This document shows positions 17,396 to 28,130 of a DNA stretch of 64,000 bases, one piece after another. The stretch spans positions 62,001 through 126,000 of the forward strand of contig NZ_JAKNRW010000003.1 of the NCBI RefSeq assembly GCF_023072615.1, written 5' to 3'. A program made the translations under genes and the position numbers. Position 1 is the first letter of the stretch, and every line of letters begins with the position of its first letter. The notes below the pieces were generated by a model. It made no database searches, was not told where the DNA came from, and saw only the letters and a list, made by a program, of their open reading frames with translations. This stretch comes from Pseudomonas violetae (GTDB lineage: Bacteria; Pseudomonadota; Gammaproteobacteria; Pseudomonadales; Pseudomonadaceae).

Positions 17396-18437
17396 ACGAA
17401 CTGCAACTGCTTGGCCCGCGGGCCTATGGTGACGTGCTCGGCACTGCGGTACTCAAAGCCACGGCCGAAGACTTTCAGGTCGATGAAGTGCTCGACATCC
17501 CCCTCAGTGGCGATGGTGAACATTTATGGATCTGGGTCGAGAAGCGCGGCCTGAATACTGAGGAAGCGGCACGGCGGATCGCCAAGGCTGCGGGCGTCCC
17601 ATTACGCACCGTCAGTTACGCGGGGCTGAAGGACCGTCAGGCGCTGACTCGCCAATGGTTCAGCGTGCAGTTGCCGGGCAAGGCCGATCCTGACTTGTCG
17701 GCAGCAGAAAACGACACGTTGAAAATCCTCAAGACCGGTCGCCACAAACGCAAGCTGCAACGCGGCGCGCACTCGGCCAATGGTTTTACCTTGCGCCTGA
17801 CCCAGTTCGCCGGCGATAAGGCGGCGATCGAAGAGCGGTTGCAGGTGATCAGCCAGCGAGGCATCCCCAATTATTTTGGTGCCCAGCGTTTTGGCTTCGA
17901 CGGCGGCAACGTAGTCGATGCCCGTGCCTGGGCTGGGCGCAAGGCCTTGCCGGAACAGCGTAATGTACGTTCGCGGCTGCTCTCAACCGCTCGCAGTTTC
18001 CTGTTCAACCAGGTATTGGCGGCTCGAGTTGCCGACGGCACCTGGCAGCATGCCCAAGTCGGCGACCTGCTGGCGTTTACCGACAGCCGCAGTTTCTTTC
18101 CGGCCGGCGAAGCTGAATGCAACGATCCTCGCCTGGCGATTCTTGACCTGCATCCCACGGGGCCGCAGTGGGGCGAAGGTGACTCACCAGCCGCTGGGGT
18201 TGTCCATGAACTGGAGCAGGCAATCGCCACTCGCGAAGCAGACTTGCGCGATTGGCTGGTTAACGCCGGAATGAGCCACGAACGTCGCATCCTGCGACTG
18301 CCCATTGGTGGGTTGACGTGGCATTATCCCGAGCCTGACATTCTGCAACTGGAATTCGTCCTGCCGGCCGGATGCTTCGCCACCGTATTGGTGCGCGAAC
18401 TTGTCGATCTGGTGCCGGTGGGGCAGACGGACAGCCC

Positions 18438-18450
<13 letters not shown>
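17392..18450 (+). CDS. truD: tRNA pseudouridine(13) synthase TruD
   Basis: A 352-residue TruD-family pseudouridine synthase acting on U13 of tRNA-Glu. The catalytic Asp81 lies in [11 protein letters not shown]. The family insertion (TRUD domain) covers roughly residues 155-300. ATGA overlap with ispF upstream, and a 13-nt overlap with surE downstream, mark a compact ispF-truD-surE-pcm operon. Confidence 0.95.
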
Positions 18451-19864
<1,414 letters not shown>

Positions 19865-20063
19865 GCATTTGTTTAAACACGGTGAATTCTATTCGATTGT
19901 TCCTGTCTTACAGCGGCAACATCGGGTTAAACAGATTCATCGTCTGTCAGCAAACGTGTGCGGTAGTTCACTCAGGTAAAGCCGGCACGGCCCGTTATAC
20001 TTGCGTCATTTCCTGCCGATACTTGGCAATTCAAATTTTCAGCCACCACAAAGGGAGCGGCGG

Positions 20064-20912
20064 GTGAGTCTCAAAGTCATTGCGCAGCGAATCGGTATCA
20101 CGAGTTTTCAGTGCCTGGTGACTGGCCTTGTCTTGAGCACTTTGCTGGTCGGATGTTCCAGCAACAGATCGAGCGACGTGCGCGTCGTCGATCGCAACAA
20201 GGCCGCGGCTCAACGGCCAGCAGTGACTACGGGCCAGTACGTCGTGCGACCCAAGGACACACTGTTCTCCATCGCCTTCCGCTACGGCTGGGACTACAAG
20301 GCCCTGGCAGCCCGTAACAATATTCCGGCGCCTTACACCATCCATCCGGGCCAGGCAATTCGCTTTGATGGCCGGACCGGTTCAACAGTTTCCACTTCCT
20401 CGAGTTCAACGCCTTCGTCGTCGAGTAAAACCACGGTATTCAAGCGTCCCGCTAACGGTTCGGGGGCCGGCACAGCAGTGGTTGTACCGTCCGTCGCGAA
20501 CAAGCCGGCACCCGCTTCACCGCCTCCTGCGGGTCCAGCCCCGACCGGCTGGGGATGGCCTTCTAATGGCATTCTTATTGGGAAATTCTCTTCAAACGGG
20601 AGTTTGAATAAAGGAATTGATATCGCCGGGGATTTGGGACAGCCTGTTTTGGCTGCGTCTGATGGGACAGTGGTATACGCCGGGAGTGGCTTAAGGGGCT
20701 ACGGCGAATTAGTTATCATCAAACACAGCGATACCTACGTCAGTGCCTACGGACATAACCGCAGGCTGTTGGTTCGGGAGGGACAGCAGGTCAAGGTCGG
20801 ACAGACAATTGCCGAAATGGGGTCAACAGGTACAGACCGGGTGAAACTGCATTTTGAGATTCGCCGCCAAGGTAAACCTGTAGATCCGCTGCAGTTCCTG
20901 CCACGTCGTTGA
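20064..20912 (+). CDS. nlpD: NlpD-like lipoprotein, LysM plus degenerate LytM/M23 domain
   Basis: A 282-residue envelope lipoprotein that in relatives activates the amidase AmiC during septum splitting. Start is the GTG at 20064 behind GGGAGCGG. The signal peptide ends in a lipobox LVGC (Cys31). LysM spans residues 58-101 (YVVRPKDTLFSIA), then a Ser/Thr/Pro-rich linker to about 165, then the M23 fold to the end. Zinc ligands are lost: the first His is Asn (NKGIDIAG) and HLHFE is KLHFE, as expected for a non-catalytic activator. Promoters for rpoS usually lie inside this gene. Confidence 0.93.
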   Translation: MSLKVIAQRIGITSFQCLVTGLVLSTLLVGCSSNRSSDVRVVDRNKAAAQRPAVTTGQYVVRPKDTLFSIAFRYGWDYKALAARNNIPAPYTIHPGQAIRFDGRTGSTVSTSSSSTPSSSSKTTVFKRPANGSGAGTAVVVPSVANKPAPASPPPAGPAPTGWGWPSNGILIGKFSSNGSLNKGIDIAGDLGQPVLAASDGTVVYAGSGLRGYGELVIIKHSDTYVSAYGHNRRLLVREGQQVKVGQTIAEMGSTGTDRVKLHFEIRRQGKPVDPLQFLPRR

Positions 20913-20921
20913 TTTGTTACC

Positions 20922-20952
20922 AGCCTGTTCCGTCGCGTAGAGGGAACAGGCT
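20922..20952 (+). promoter_or_regulatory. Leader hairpin between nlpD and rpoS
   Basis: A perfect 10-bp stem AGCCTGTTCC / GGAACAGGCT with an 11-nt loop, 65 nt ahead of the rpoS ATG and with no T-tract. It would be in the untranslated leader of messages starting in nlpD. A role in translational control of rpoS is inference. Confidence 0.5.
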
Positions 20953-21017
20953 CCAGCGTTGCCAAGGATAAAGGCGTCGCTCGAGCTTGAGGTCGAACTC
21001 ACCAAAGGACTATAACA

Positions 21018-22025
21018 ATGGCTCTCAGTAAAGAAGTGCCGGAGTTTGACATCGACGATGAGGTTCTCCTGATGGAGACTGGCATCGGGACGGATTCGGT
21101 GTCGAATGATGAAGGGGCAGCTCCACCTTCCGTTCGTACAAAATCCAAACACTCCGCGTCGTTGAAGCAACACAAGTACATTGACTACACGCGTGCACTC
21201 GATGCCACGCAGTTGTACCTCAATGAAATCGGCTTTTCCCCTCTGTTATCCCCCGAAGAAGAAGTTCATTTTGCGCGTTTGTCGCAGAGTGGGGATCCGG
21301 CTGGGCGCAAGCGCATGATTGAAAGCAACTTGCGGCTGGTGGTGAAAATCGCCCGGCGCTACGTCAATCGTGGCCTGTCGCTGCTGGACCTGATTGAAGA
21401 GGGCAACCTCGGACTCATTCGGGCGGTAGAGAAGTTCGACCCTGAACGCGGCTTCCGCTTTTCGACCTACGCAACCTGGTGGATTCGTCAGACCATCGAG
21501 CGCGCGATCATGAATCAAACCCGGACCATTCGGTTGCCGATCCATGTGGTCAAAGAGCTGAATGTGTACCTGCGGGCAGCCCGGGAACTGACGCAAAAAC
21601 TTGATCATGAACCTTCACCCGAAGAAATCGCCAACCTGCTGGAAAAACCGGTAGGAGAGGTCAAGCGCATGCTGGGCTTGAACGAGCGGGTTTCTTCGGT
21701 CGACGTTTCGCTGGGTCCGGATTCGGATAAAACCCTACTGGACACGCTCACCGACGATCGTCCAACCGATCCCTGTGAACTGCTGCAGGACGACGACCTC
21801 TCCCAGAGCATTGATCAGTGGCTGTCGGAACTGACCGACAAGCAGCGCGAGGTGGTGATTCGCCGCTTTGGCCTGCGTGGTCACGAGAGCAGCACACTGG
21901 AAGATGTTGGCCTGGAAATTGGCCTTACCAGGGAACGGGTCAGGCAGATCCAGGTTGAGGGTCTCAAGCGTCTACGGGAGATCCTGGAGAAGAACGGCTT
22001 GTCGAGCGAGTCGCTGTTCCAATAG
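21018..22025 (+). CDS. rpoS: RNA polymerase sigma factor RpoS
   Basis: A 335-residue group 2 sigma-70 factor for stationary phase and general stress. Region 1.2/2.1 begins near residue 55 ([11 protein letters not shown]), region 2.4 has [11 protein letters not shown], and region 4.2 at the C terminus holds the -35 binding helix ([18 protein letters not shown]). AGGA lies 9 nt ahead of the ATG. Downstream is a terminator split by a MITE-like element, then the rsmZ small RNA gene, so the two main post-exponential regulators are neighbours. Confidence 0.98.
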   Translation: MALSKEVPEFDIDDEVLLMETGIGTDSVSNDEGAAPPSVRTKSKHSASLKQHKYIDYTRALDATQLYLNEIGFSPLLSPEEEVHFARLSQSGDPAGRKRMIESNLRLVVKIARRYVNRGLSLLDLIEEGNLGLIRAVEKFDPERGFRFSTYATWWIRQTIERAIMNQTRTIRLPIHVVKELNVYLRAARELTQKLDHEPSPEEIANLLEKPVGEVKRMLGLNERVSSVDVSLGPDSDKTLLDTLTDDRPTDPCELLQDDDLSQSIDQWLSELTDKQREVVIRRFGLRGHESSTLEDVGLEIGLTRERVRQIQVEGLKRLREILEKNGLSSESLFQ

Positions 22026-22065
22026 GCGCGTTGCAGGCAGGCAGCAAAAAGCCCCGACTGGTTCG

Positions 22066-22245
22066 TAATGCTGTTCACTTAAGACATCTTGAGCCGAGTG
22101 AGATACCTGTGGCGAGGGAGCTTGCTCCCGTTGGACTGCGCAGCAGTCCCCTGCTTTTCAGGTAGAGAGTGGGGCCGCTTCGCGGCCCCGCGGGAGCAAG
22201 CTCCCTCTCCACAGGCTCAGAGTTGCACTTATTTGAACACCATTA
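22066..22245. mobile_element. MITE-like element with terminal inverted repeats and an internal REP pair
   Basis: About 180 bp without any coding potential. The ends are TAATGCTGTTCACTTAAG and, on the other strand, TAATGGTGTTCAAATAAG (15 of 18 match). It is flanked by an 11-bp direct repeat CGACTGGTTCG (22055-22065 and 22246-22256). Because the target itself is nearly palindromic, the ends could instead include TCG..CGA with a 5-bp duplication CTGGT. The core holds an inverted REP pair (22107-22214) around the hairpin GGGGCCGC-TTC-GCGGCCCC. It carries no transposase, so it must have been moved in trans. Confidence 0.85.
22107..22214. repeat. REP doublet inside the MITE-like element
   Basis: CTGTGGCGAGGGAGCTTGCTCCCG on the left and CGGGAGCAAGCTCCCTCTCCACAG on the right are inverted copies. 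The core GAGGGAGCTTGCTCCC differs from the GCGGGCTTGCTCGC type found elsewhere in this window, so this is a different REP subfamily. Confidence 0.85.
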
Positions 22246-22314
22246 CGACTGGTTCGGGGCTTTTTGTCGGCTGTGATTTGAGCCGACGGGGAGCTCGGGA
22301 TTGCAGCCTGCTGG

Positions 22315-22333
22315 CGTAAGTCTTTGCTTACTC
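22315..22333 (+). promoter_or_regulatory. GacA upstream activating sequence of rsmZ
   Basis: GTAAG-N6-CTTAC (22316-22331) is a perfect palindromic core of the TGTAAG-N6-CTTACA box bound by phospho-GacA. It lies about 190 bp ahead of the rsmZ start, the usual distance in fluorescent pseudomonads. Confidence 0.85.
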
Positions 22334-22470
22334 TGGCGTAAGTGTTCGTAATTTTTACAGGTAGACAGTTGGCTGTATTCGATCAGGACTTTTAGTAAGT
22401 ATTTGATTTGTAATGGATATATCTTTTCTGGTTGGCTGGATGTTGAGTCCCTGTGGGTGTTTTCGAGGCG

Positions 22471-22498
22471 TTGCTCATTGCTCGGAAAGGTCTAGTAT
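22471..22498 (+). promoter_or_regulatory. Promoter of rsmZ
   Basis: TTGCTC (22471-22476), a 16-nt spacer and TAGTAT (22493-22498), with the expected RNA start at about 22507. Assigned from position and consensus only. Confidence 0.6.
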
Positions 22499-22506
22499 CC
22501 GGGTTG

Positions 22507-22634
22507 TGTCAACGGACAGACACGCCCCTCAGGATGAGGGGAAAGGATATCGCAGGAGCGATTCATCAGGATGATGAAAAGGAACACAGGGACTAGGGAA
22601 AAAAATGTGGGCGGGTCAAACCGCCCCTTTTTTT
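22507..22634 (+). ncRNA. rsmZ: Small regulatory RNA RsmZ
   Basis: About 128 nt with at least eight GGA motifs, several in hairpin loops, ending in the intrinsic terminator GGGCGG-GTCAAA-CCGCCC plus seven T. RNAs of this type bind and sequester the translational repressors RsmA/RsmE and so relieve repression of secondary metabolism and biofilm genes. The 5' end TGTCAACGGACAGACA, the GCAGGAGCGATTCATCAGGA segment and the location between rpoS and fdxA match RsmZ of P. fluorescens. The GacA box and promoter sit upstream. The precise 5' end is by analogy. Confidence 0.93.
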
Positions 22635-22643
22635 GCCTGTAGA

Positions 22644-22672
22644 AAAGCAAAAAGGCCCACAAGGGGCCTTTT
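22644..22672 (-). terminator. Terminator of fdxA
   Basis: On the minus strand, AAAAGGCCC-CTTGT-GGGCCTTTT followed by TTGCTTTT. It lies back to back with the rsmZ terminator. Confidence 0.75.
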
Positions 22673-22688
22673 CGGGAGCGCGATCAGA

Positions 22689-23012
22689 TCAGCGTTCGAG
22701 GTGTTCGATCTTGCCTGGCTTGCCGTCCCACGCCGCAGAATCCGGCATCGGCTCCTTGCGTTCGGTGATGTTCGGCCAGACTTCGGCCAGCTCCATGTTC
22801 AGCTGGATAAAGTTTTCCATGCCGGCCGGGACTTCATCTTCGGAGAAGATGGCCACAGCAGGGCACTCTGGTTCGCATAGCGCGCAGTCGATGCACTCAT
22901 CCGGGTGAATCACCAGGAAGTTGGGGCCTTCGTAAAAGCAGTCCACCGGACACACTTCTACGCAGTCGGTGTACTTGCACTTGATGCAGTTGTCGGTGAC
23001 GACGAAGGTCAT
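22689..23012 (-). CDS. fdxA: Ferredoxin I (7Fe-8S)
   Basis: A 107-residue low-potential ferredoxin with one [3Fe-4S] and one [4Fe-4S] cluster. Cysteines are at 9, 12, 17, 21, 25, 40, 43, 46 and 50; by analogy with Azotobacter ferredoxin I, 9, 17 and 50 bind the 3Fe cluster and 21, 40, 43 and 46 the 4Fe cluster. The start at 23012 ([12 protein letters not shown]) is behind TCTCCT on the plus strand, i.e. AGGAGA on the coding strand; longer upstream frames are not conserved in style. It follows mutS in the same direction. Confidence 0.95.
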   Translation of the reverse strand: MTFVVTDNCIKCKYTDCVEVCPVDCFYEGPNFLVIHPDECIDCALCEPECPAVAIFSEDEVPAGMENFIQLNMELAEVWPNITERKEPMPDSAAWDGKPGKIEHLER

Positions 23013-23153
23013 TTCTAATTTTCTCCTCAGGCGGCGGCAGCGGAGCCCCTTCACGTTGGGGTCGCCAGGTTCGGGAGCGATAGTCTGCAGGCCTGGCTGT
23101 GGCCTGCAGCATCCCAAACCGCGCGAGATTCTAACAGCTTGCAAGCAAGTGCG

Positions 23154-25733
23154 TTAGATCCGTGTCTTCAGTGCATAGAGCATTTCGAGCGCCTTGCGTG
23201 GCGTCAAGTCATCCAGATCGAGTTTGGCCAGTTCATCCAGCACCGGGTGAGGGAGGCTGGCGAACATGTCGCTCTGCTGCGGCGCGCTGGTTTTACCCTT
23301 GACTGGCTTGGGCGCCTCGTGAGGCAACGCGGTTGCTTCCAGCCGGCCAAGGTGCTCGCGAGCGCGCAGGATCACTTCGCTTGGTACACCGGCCAGTTGT
23401 GCCACGGCCAGGCCATAACTCTGGCTGGCAGGCCCCGGCAGGACGTGGTGCAGGAACACGATGCGTTCGTTATGTTCGGTCGCGTTAAGGTGCACGTTGG
23501 CAACGAGGGGCTGCGCCTCGGGCAATACCGTCAGCTCGAAATAGTGCGTGGCGAAGAGGGTGTAGGCGCGCAGGAACGCCAGGCGCTCCGCTGCAGCCCA
23601 GGCCAGCGATAAGCCATCGAACGTGCTGGTACCGCGTCCGACTTCGTCCATCAGCACGAGGCTGCGCTCAGTGGCGTTGTGCAGGATGTTCGCTGTTTCG
23701 CTCATCTCGACCATGAAGGTCGAGCGCCCGCCAGCCAGGTCATCGCTGGAGCCGATGCGCGTAAAAATACGGTCGACCAGCGACAACTCACAACTGGCCG
23801 CCGGAACAAAACTGCCGATGTGCGCCAGCAGTACGATCAAGGCGGTCTGCCGCATGTAGGTGGATTTACCGCCCATGTTCGGGCCGGTGATCACCAGCAT
23901 CCGGGTGTTGTCGTCCAGGCTCAGGTCGTTGGCTACGAACGGCGTGGTCAGCACTTGCTCCACCACTGGATGGCGACCTTGGCTGATGCGCATGCACGGC
24001 TCTTCCACGAAGCGAGGGCAGTTCAGATCAAGGTTTAACGCGCGCTCGGCGAGGTTGCTCAGCACGTCCAGTTCGGCCAATGCCGCCGCGGTGTCCTGTA
24101 GCGGTGGCAGCTGCGATATCAGGTCTTCGAGCAATGCCTCATACAGCATTTTTTCCCGGGCCAGTGCCCGGCTCTTGGCCGACAGCGCCTTGTCTTCGAA
24201 GGCCTTCAGCTCCGGTGTGATGAAGCGCTCGGCGCCCTTGAGGGTCTGGCGGCGGATGTAATCCGCTGGCGCCGATTCAGCCTGCTTGCTCGGCAATTCG
24301 ATGAAGTAGCCGTGAATACGGTTGTAGCCCACCTTCAGATGAGACAGGCCGGTACGGGCCTTTTCCCGCGCTTCGAGATCGATCAGGAATTGTCCGGCGT
24401 TCTCGCTCAGGGATTGCAGCTCATCAAGTTCGCTGTCATAACCGGTTTTCAATACGCCGCCGTCACGGATAACCGCAGGCGGGTTGTCGATGATGGCTTT
24501 CTCCAGTAACGCTGCCAGCTGCGGGTAGGTGCTGGTGGTCGCGGCCAGTTCAATGATGTGCGGCGCTTCAAGTTCGGCCATCGCCACCTGCAGTTGCGGC
24601 AGCGCGCCGAGCGCGTCACGCAGGCGGGCGAGGTCGCGAGGGCGGGCGTTGCGCAGGCCGATCCGCGCAAGAATTCGCTCGATGTCGCCAATTTCTTTGA
24701 GCTGCGGTTGCAGTTGTTCGAATCGATAGGCATCAAGCAGGCAGGTGATGGAAGTCTGGCGCGCCAGCAGCACCTTGAGATCGCGAAGCGGTCGGTTCAG
24801 CCAGCGCGTCAGTAGACGGCTGCCCATGGCGGTCTGGCAGCGATCGACCACTGATTGCAAGGTGTTGTCGCGGCCGCCGGCAAGGTTGGTGTCCAGCTCC
24901 AGGTTGCGCCGACTTGCGCCATCCAGCACCACGGTGTCGTCCAGGCGCTCGTGTCGCAGGCTGCGCAAATGCGGAAGAGCTGTGCGCTGGGTCTCCTTGG
25001 CATAGCTCAGCAGGCAGCCGGCAGCGCCGATCGCCAGGGTCAGGCTCTCACAACCGAAACCTTTCAGGTCCTGGGTGGAGAACTGCTGGCACAGACTTTT
25101 CAACGCCGAATCTCGCTCGAAATCCCACGGTGCACGGCGACGAACCCCGCGACGCTTCTCTGCGGGCAGATCCTTTGGCCAATCGTCCGGGATCATCAGC
25201 TCCACCGGATTGACTCGCTCCAGCTCCGCCAGCAGGTTTTCCCAGCCCTTGATTTCCAGCACGGTGAAGTTGCCACTGGTGATATCCAGCACGGCCAGGC
25301 CAAACAGGCGTTCGTCTCCCAGTACGGCGGCGATCAGGTTGTCGCGGCGCTCATCCAGCAGCGCCTCGTCGCTGACAGTACCGGGAGTGATGATGCGCAC
25401 CACCTGGCGATCCACTGGCCCTTTGCTGGTGGCCGGGTCCCCGACCTGCTCGCAGATCACCACCGACTCGCCAAGCTTAACCAGTTTCGCCAGGTAACCT
25501 TCCGCAGCATGGTAAGGAATCCCACACATGGGGATCGCTTGTCCTGCAGATTGCCCGCGCGCGGTCAGGGTGATGTCCAGCAACTTGGCGGCTTTCTTCG
25601 CATCTTCATAGAAGATCTCGTAGAAGTCGCCCATGCGGTAGAACATCAGCTGGTCGGGGTGCTGGTTTTTCAGGCGCCAGTACTGCTGCATCATCGGCGT
25701 GTGGGAGGACAGATCGGAGAGCGCTTTATTCAT
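23154..25733 (-). CDS. mutS: DNA mismatch repair protein MutS
   Basis: An 859-residue mismatch sensor ATPase. The N-terminal mismatch-binding domain has the Phe-Glu motif in [11 protein letters not shown] (near residues 33-43). The ATPase domain has Walker [10 protein letters not shown] near residues 616-624 and Walker [17 protein letters not shown]. Near the C terminus QQSDMF fits a beta-clamp binding motif, followed by the tetramerisation segment. Full length, no frameshift seen, so no sign of a natural mutator. It is transcribed toward fdxA. Confidence 0.97.
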   Translation of the reverse strand: MNKALSDLSSHTPMMQQYWRLKNQHPDQLMFYRMGDFYEIFYEDAKKAAKLLDITLTARGQSAGQAIPMCGIPYHAAEGYLAKLVKLGESVVICEQVGDPATSKGPVDRQVVRIITPGTVSDEALLDERRDNLIAAVLGDERLFGLAVLDITSGNFTVLEIKGWENLLAELERVNPVELMIPDDWPKDLPAEKRRGVRRRAPWDFERDSALKSLCQQFSTQDLKGFGCESLTLAIGAAGCLLSYAKETQRTALPHLRSLRHERLDDTVVLDGASRRNLELDTNLAGGRDNTLQSVVDRCQTAMGSRLLTRWLNRPLRDLKVLLARQTSITCLLDAYRFEQLQPQLKEIGDIERILARIGLRNARPRDLARLRDALGALPQLQVAMAELEAPHIIELAATTSTYPQLAALLEKAIIDNPPAVIRDGGVLKTGYDSELDELQSLSENAGQFLIDLEAREKARTGLSHLKVGYNRIHGYFIELPSKQAESAPADYIRRQTLKGAERFITPELKAFEDKALSAKSRALAREKMLYEALLEDLISQLPPLQDTAAALAELDVLSNLAERALNLDLNCPRFVEEPCMRISQGRHPVVEQVLTTPFVANDLSLDDNTRMLVITGPNMGGKSTYMRQTALIVLLAHIGSFVPAASCELSLVDRIFTRIGSSDDLAGGRSTFMVEMSETANILHNATERSLVLMDEVGRGTSTFDGLSLAWAAAERLAFLRAYTLFATHYFELTVLPEAQPLVANVHLNATEHNERIVFLHHVLPGPASQSYGLAVAQLAGVPSEVILRAREHLGRLEATALPHEAPKPVKGKTSAPQQSDMFASLPHPVLDELAKLDLDDLTPRKALEMLYALKTRI

Positions 25734-25973
25734 CGGTTATCAGGCAAATTCGTTGAAAGGTGTAGGGCAAAGGAGGGACGTCGGCCCGGCTTTTCCGCGA
25801 TGGGCGCAAGATTACCATGGGCGGTCCGCCCACCGCAGGAGTGAAAGCCATGCGCTGCATTTCCATCCCCGTGCACACTGCGCATTTCCTCACATTTTTG
25901 ATGGCTGCCGCGCCTTGCAAGCGCAATCGGCTCGTGTACGGTAGTGCTCATCCCGCCCGACAAGGAGATGACC

Positions 25974-26474
25974 GTGAAAGAAATCACCCAGCTCGCCGCT
26001 GAACTTGGCAGACGCCTGCAGGTTCTCAATGCCCATGTCACAACCGCCGAGTCGTGCACCGGCGGCGGGATTGCGGAGGCAATTACCCGGATTCCCGGGA
26101 GTTCGGCGTGGTTCGAGGCCGGTTACGTCACTTATTCCAACCGGCAGAAAACCGAACAGCTGAATGTGCCGGGCGAACTGTTTTCCACCGTAGGGGCGGT
26201 CAGTCGCGAGGTGGTCGAGGCCATGGTCAAGGGCGCCCAGGAAAAAAGTCACGCTACTTTTGCCGTGGCGGTCAGTGGCGTTGCCGGGCCTGACGGCGGA
26301 TCCCCAAGCAAGCCGGTCGGTACGGTCTGGCTGGCCTGGGGTGTCGCAGAGCAGATGTTCAGCGAGGTTCAGCACTTCCCGGGGAATCGCGACGAGGTTC
26401 GCCGACAAACGGTGAAGGCCGCGCTAGAGGGGCTGCTGCGGCATGCCGCTTCAGAAATCTCAAATCAGGGGTAG
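25974..26474 (+). CDS. pncC: CinA C-terminal-domain amidase (nicotinamide-nucleotide amidohydrolase type)
   Basis: A 166-residue single-domain protein matching the C-terminal part of CinA, which in E. coli (PncC/YgaD) deamidates NMN in the pyridine nucleotide salvage cycle. Family signatures TAESCTGG near residue 23 and GVAGPDGG near residue 101 are present. The start is best placed at GTG 25974, six bases after AAGGAG; an ATG at 25968 would have almost no spacing. It lies just ahead of recA, as cinA does in many bacteria, and is often named cinA. Confidence 0.9.
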   Translation: MKEITQLAAELGRRLQVLNAHVTTAESCTGGGIAEAITRIPGSSAWFEAGYVTYSNRQKTEQLNVPGELFSTVGAVSREVVEAMVKGAQEKSHATFAVAVSGVAGPDGGSPSKPVGTVWLAWGVAEQMFSEVQHFPGNRDEVRRQTVKAALEGLLRHAASEISNQG

Positions 26475-26501
26475 GCGATCCTGAAGCGCTGTGGAATAAT
26501 A

Positions 26502-26517
26502 CTGTCTACTTATACAG
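26502..26517 (+). promoter_or_regulatory. LexA box of recA
   Basis: CTGTCTACTTATACAG fits the CTG-N10-CAG SOS consensus and lies 40 bp ahead of the recA ATG. Confidence 0.85.
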
Positions 26518-26557
26518 GTGTTGGCCGTCAGGCCTTATTGATTACGTGAGGACTTTA

Positions 26558-27610
26558 ATGGACGACAACAAGAAGAAAGCCTTGGCTGCGGCCCTGGGTC
26601 AGATCGAACGTCAATTCGGCAAGGGTGCCGTAATGCGTATGGGCGATCAAGACCGTCAGGCGATCCCGGCTATCTCTACTGGCTCTCTGGGTCTGGACAT
26701 TGCACTCGGCATTGGCGGTCTGCCAAAAGGTCGTATCGTTGAAATCTATGGTCCTGAATCCTCGGGTAAAACCACACTGACCCTGTCGGTCATCGCCCAG
26801 GCGCAAAAGGCTGGTGCGACCTGCGCATTCGTCGACGCCGAGCACGCACTTGACCCTGAGTACGCTGGCAAGTTGGGCGTCAATGTCGACGACCTGCTGG
26901 TTTCCCAGCCGGACACGGGTGAACAGGCCCTGGAAATCACCGATATGCTGGTGCGTTCCAACGCGGTTGACGTGATCATCGTCGACTCCGTGGCAGCACT
27001 GGTTCCAAAAGCCGAGATCGAAGGCGAAATGGGTGACATGCACGTTGGCCTGCAAGCCCGTTTGATGTCCCAGGCCCTGCGTAAAATCACCGGCAACATC
27101 AAGAACGCCAACTGCCTGGTTATCTTCATCAACCAGATCCGGATGAAAATCGGCGTCATGTTCGGCAGCCCGGAAACCACCACTGGTGGTAACGCGCTGA
27201 AGTTCTACGCTTCGGTTCGCCTGGACATTCGCCGTACTGGCGCGGTGAAAGAAGGTGATGAAGTCGTTGGTAGCGAAACTCGCGTCAAGGTTGTGAAGAA
27301 CAAGGTCGCTTCGCCGTTCCGTCAGGCTGAGTTCCAGATTCTTTACGGCAAGGGCATCTATCTCAATGGCGAGATGATCGACCTGGGCGTACTGCATGGT
27401 TTCGTCGAGAAGTCCGGTGCCTGGTATGCCTATGAAGGCACCAAGATCGGTCAGGGCAAGGCCAACTCGGCCAAGTTCCTGGCAGACAACCCGGAAATCG
27501 CGGCGAAACTTGAGAAGCAGCTGCGCGACAAACTGCTGAGCCCGGCTCCAGACGTTAAAGCGTCGGCAGATCGAGTGAAAGCAGATGACCTGGTTGATGT
27601 AGATGTTTGA
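26558..27610 (+). CDS. recA: Recombinase RecA
   Basis: A 350-residue strand-exchange ATPase and coprotease for LexA. Walker [10 protein letters not shown] is at residues 65-73, Walker B region [11 protein letters not shown] near residue 140, and the L2 loop follows [12 protein letters not shown] near residue 195. The start at 26558 (MDDNKKKAL) is standard; an upstream in-frame GTG at 26546 is unlikely. A LexA box precedes it and recX follows 8 nt after the stop. Confidence 0.99.
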   Translation: MDDNKKKALAAALGQIERQFGKGAVMRMGDQDRQAIPAISTGSLGLDIALGIGGLPKGRIVEIYGPESSGKTTLTLSVIAQAQKAGATCAFVDAEHALDPEYAGKLGVNVDDLLVSQPDTGEQALEITDMLVRSNAVDVIIVDSVAALVPKAEIEGEMGDMHVGLQARLMSQALRKITGNIKNANCLVIFINQIRMKIGVMFGSPETTTGGNALKFYASVRLDIRRTGAVKEGDEVVGSETRVKVVKNKVASPFRQAEFQILYGKGIYLNGEMIDLGVLHGFVEKSGAWYAYEGTKIGQGKANSAKFLADNPEIAAKLEKQLRDKLLSPAPDVKASADRVKADDLVDVDV

Positions 27611-27618
27611 TTGATCCG

Positions 27619-28086
27619 ATGACCGCCGTACTCGATACACTCGTCGCAGTGCGGCGAACCGCAATGGACCTGCTCGCACGACGCGAGCACGGTCGAGTCG
27701 AGCTGACGCGTAAACTGCGTCAGCGTGGCGCTCTCCCTGAAATGATCGACACTGCACTCGACCGTCTGACGGAAGAGGGTTTGTTGTCAGAATCCCGTTA
27801 CCTTGAAAACTTCGTGTCCTACCGTGCCCGCTCGGGTCATGGCCCGTTGCGTATCCGTGAAGAGCTGAGCCAGCGCGGCCTGCAACGAGTCGATATCGAG
27901 CTTGCTCTGCGCGAGAGCGGGATCAGTTGGCAGGATCAGTTGGAAGATACCTGGCGGCGAAAGTTTGCCGGGCATCTACCGATAGATGCTCGGGAGCGCG
28001 CAAAGCAGGGGCGCTTCCTGAGTTATCGCGGTTATTCAATGGAAATGATCAGTCGGCTGTTCAGCGGCCGAGGGATGGACGATTAA
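27619..28086 (+). CDS. recX: Regulatory protein RecX
   Basis: A 155-residue helical-repeat protein that binds RecA filaments and limits their activity. Motifs are [15 protein letters not shown] near residue 19 and [12 protein letters not shown] near residue 55, with a C-terminal [12 protein letters not shown] segment. It lies directly after recA and ends in a strong terminator, so recA-recX forms one SOS unit. ATG at 27619 is used. Confidence 0.95.
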   Translation: MTAVLDTLVAVRRTAMDLLARREHGRVELTRKLRQRGALPEMIDTALDRLTEEGLLSESRYLENFVSYRARSGHGPLRIREELSQRGLQRVDIELALRESGISWQDQLEDTWRRKFAGHLPIDARERAKQGRFLSYRGYSMEMISRLFSGRGMDD

Positions 28087-28089
28087 ATG

Positions 28090-28121
28090 AAAAGGCCCGC
28101 TATTGATAGCGGGCCTTTTTT
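28090..28121. terminator. Bidirectional terminator between recX and the LOG-family gene
   Basis: AAAAGGCCCGCTA-TTGA-TAGCGGGCCTTTTTT: a 13-bp perfect stem with T-tracts in both directions, separating convergent genes. Confidence 0.92.
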
Positions 28122-28130
28122 ATACGCTTG

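Larger units (their letters stand above)
22046..22265 (+). terminator. rpoS terminator, split by an insertion
   Basis: The left half AAAAAGCCCCGACTGGT (22046-22062) and right half CTGGTTCGGGGCTTTTT (22249-22265) are far apart. Removing the insert and one copy of the duplicated target restores a perfect 12-bp stem AAAAAGCCCCGA / TCGGGGCTTTTT with loop CTGGT. The arms can still pair, but with about 200 nt in between. Confidence 0.85.

Noticed and set aside
18372..18437. Upstream extension of surE
   Set aside because: The extension lies wholly within truD and would displace the conserved [10 protein letters not shown] start.
22089..22319. 76-codon frame inside the MITE-like element
   Set aside because: It is made of REP hairpins and terminal repeats; no ribosome site or codon bias.
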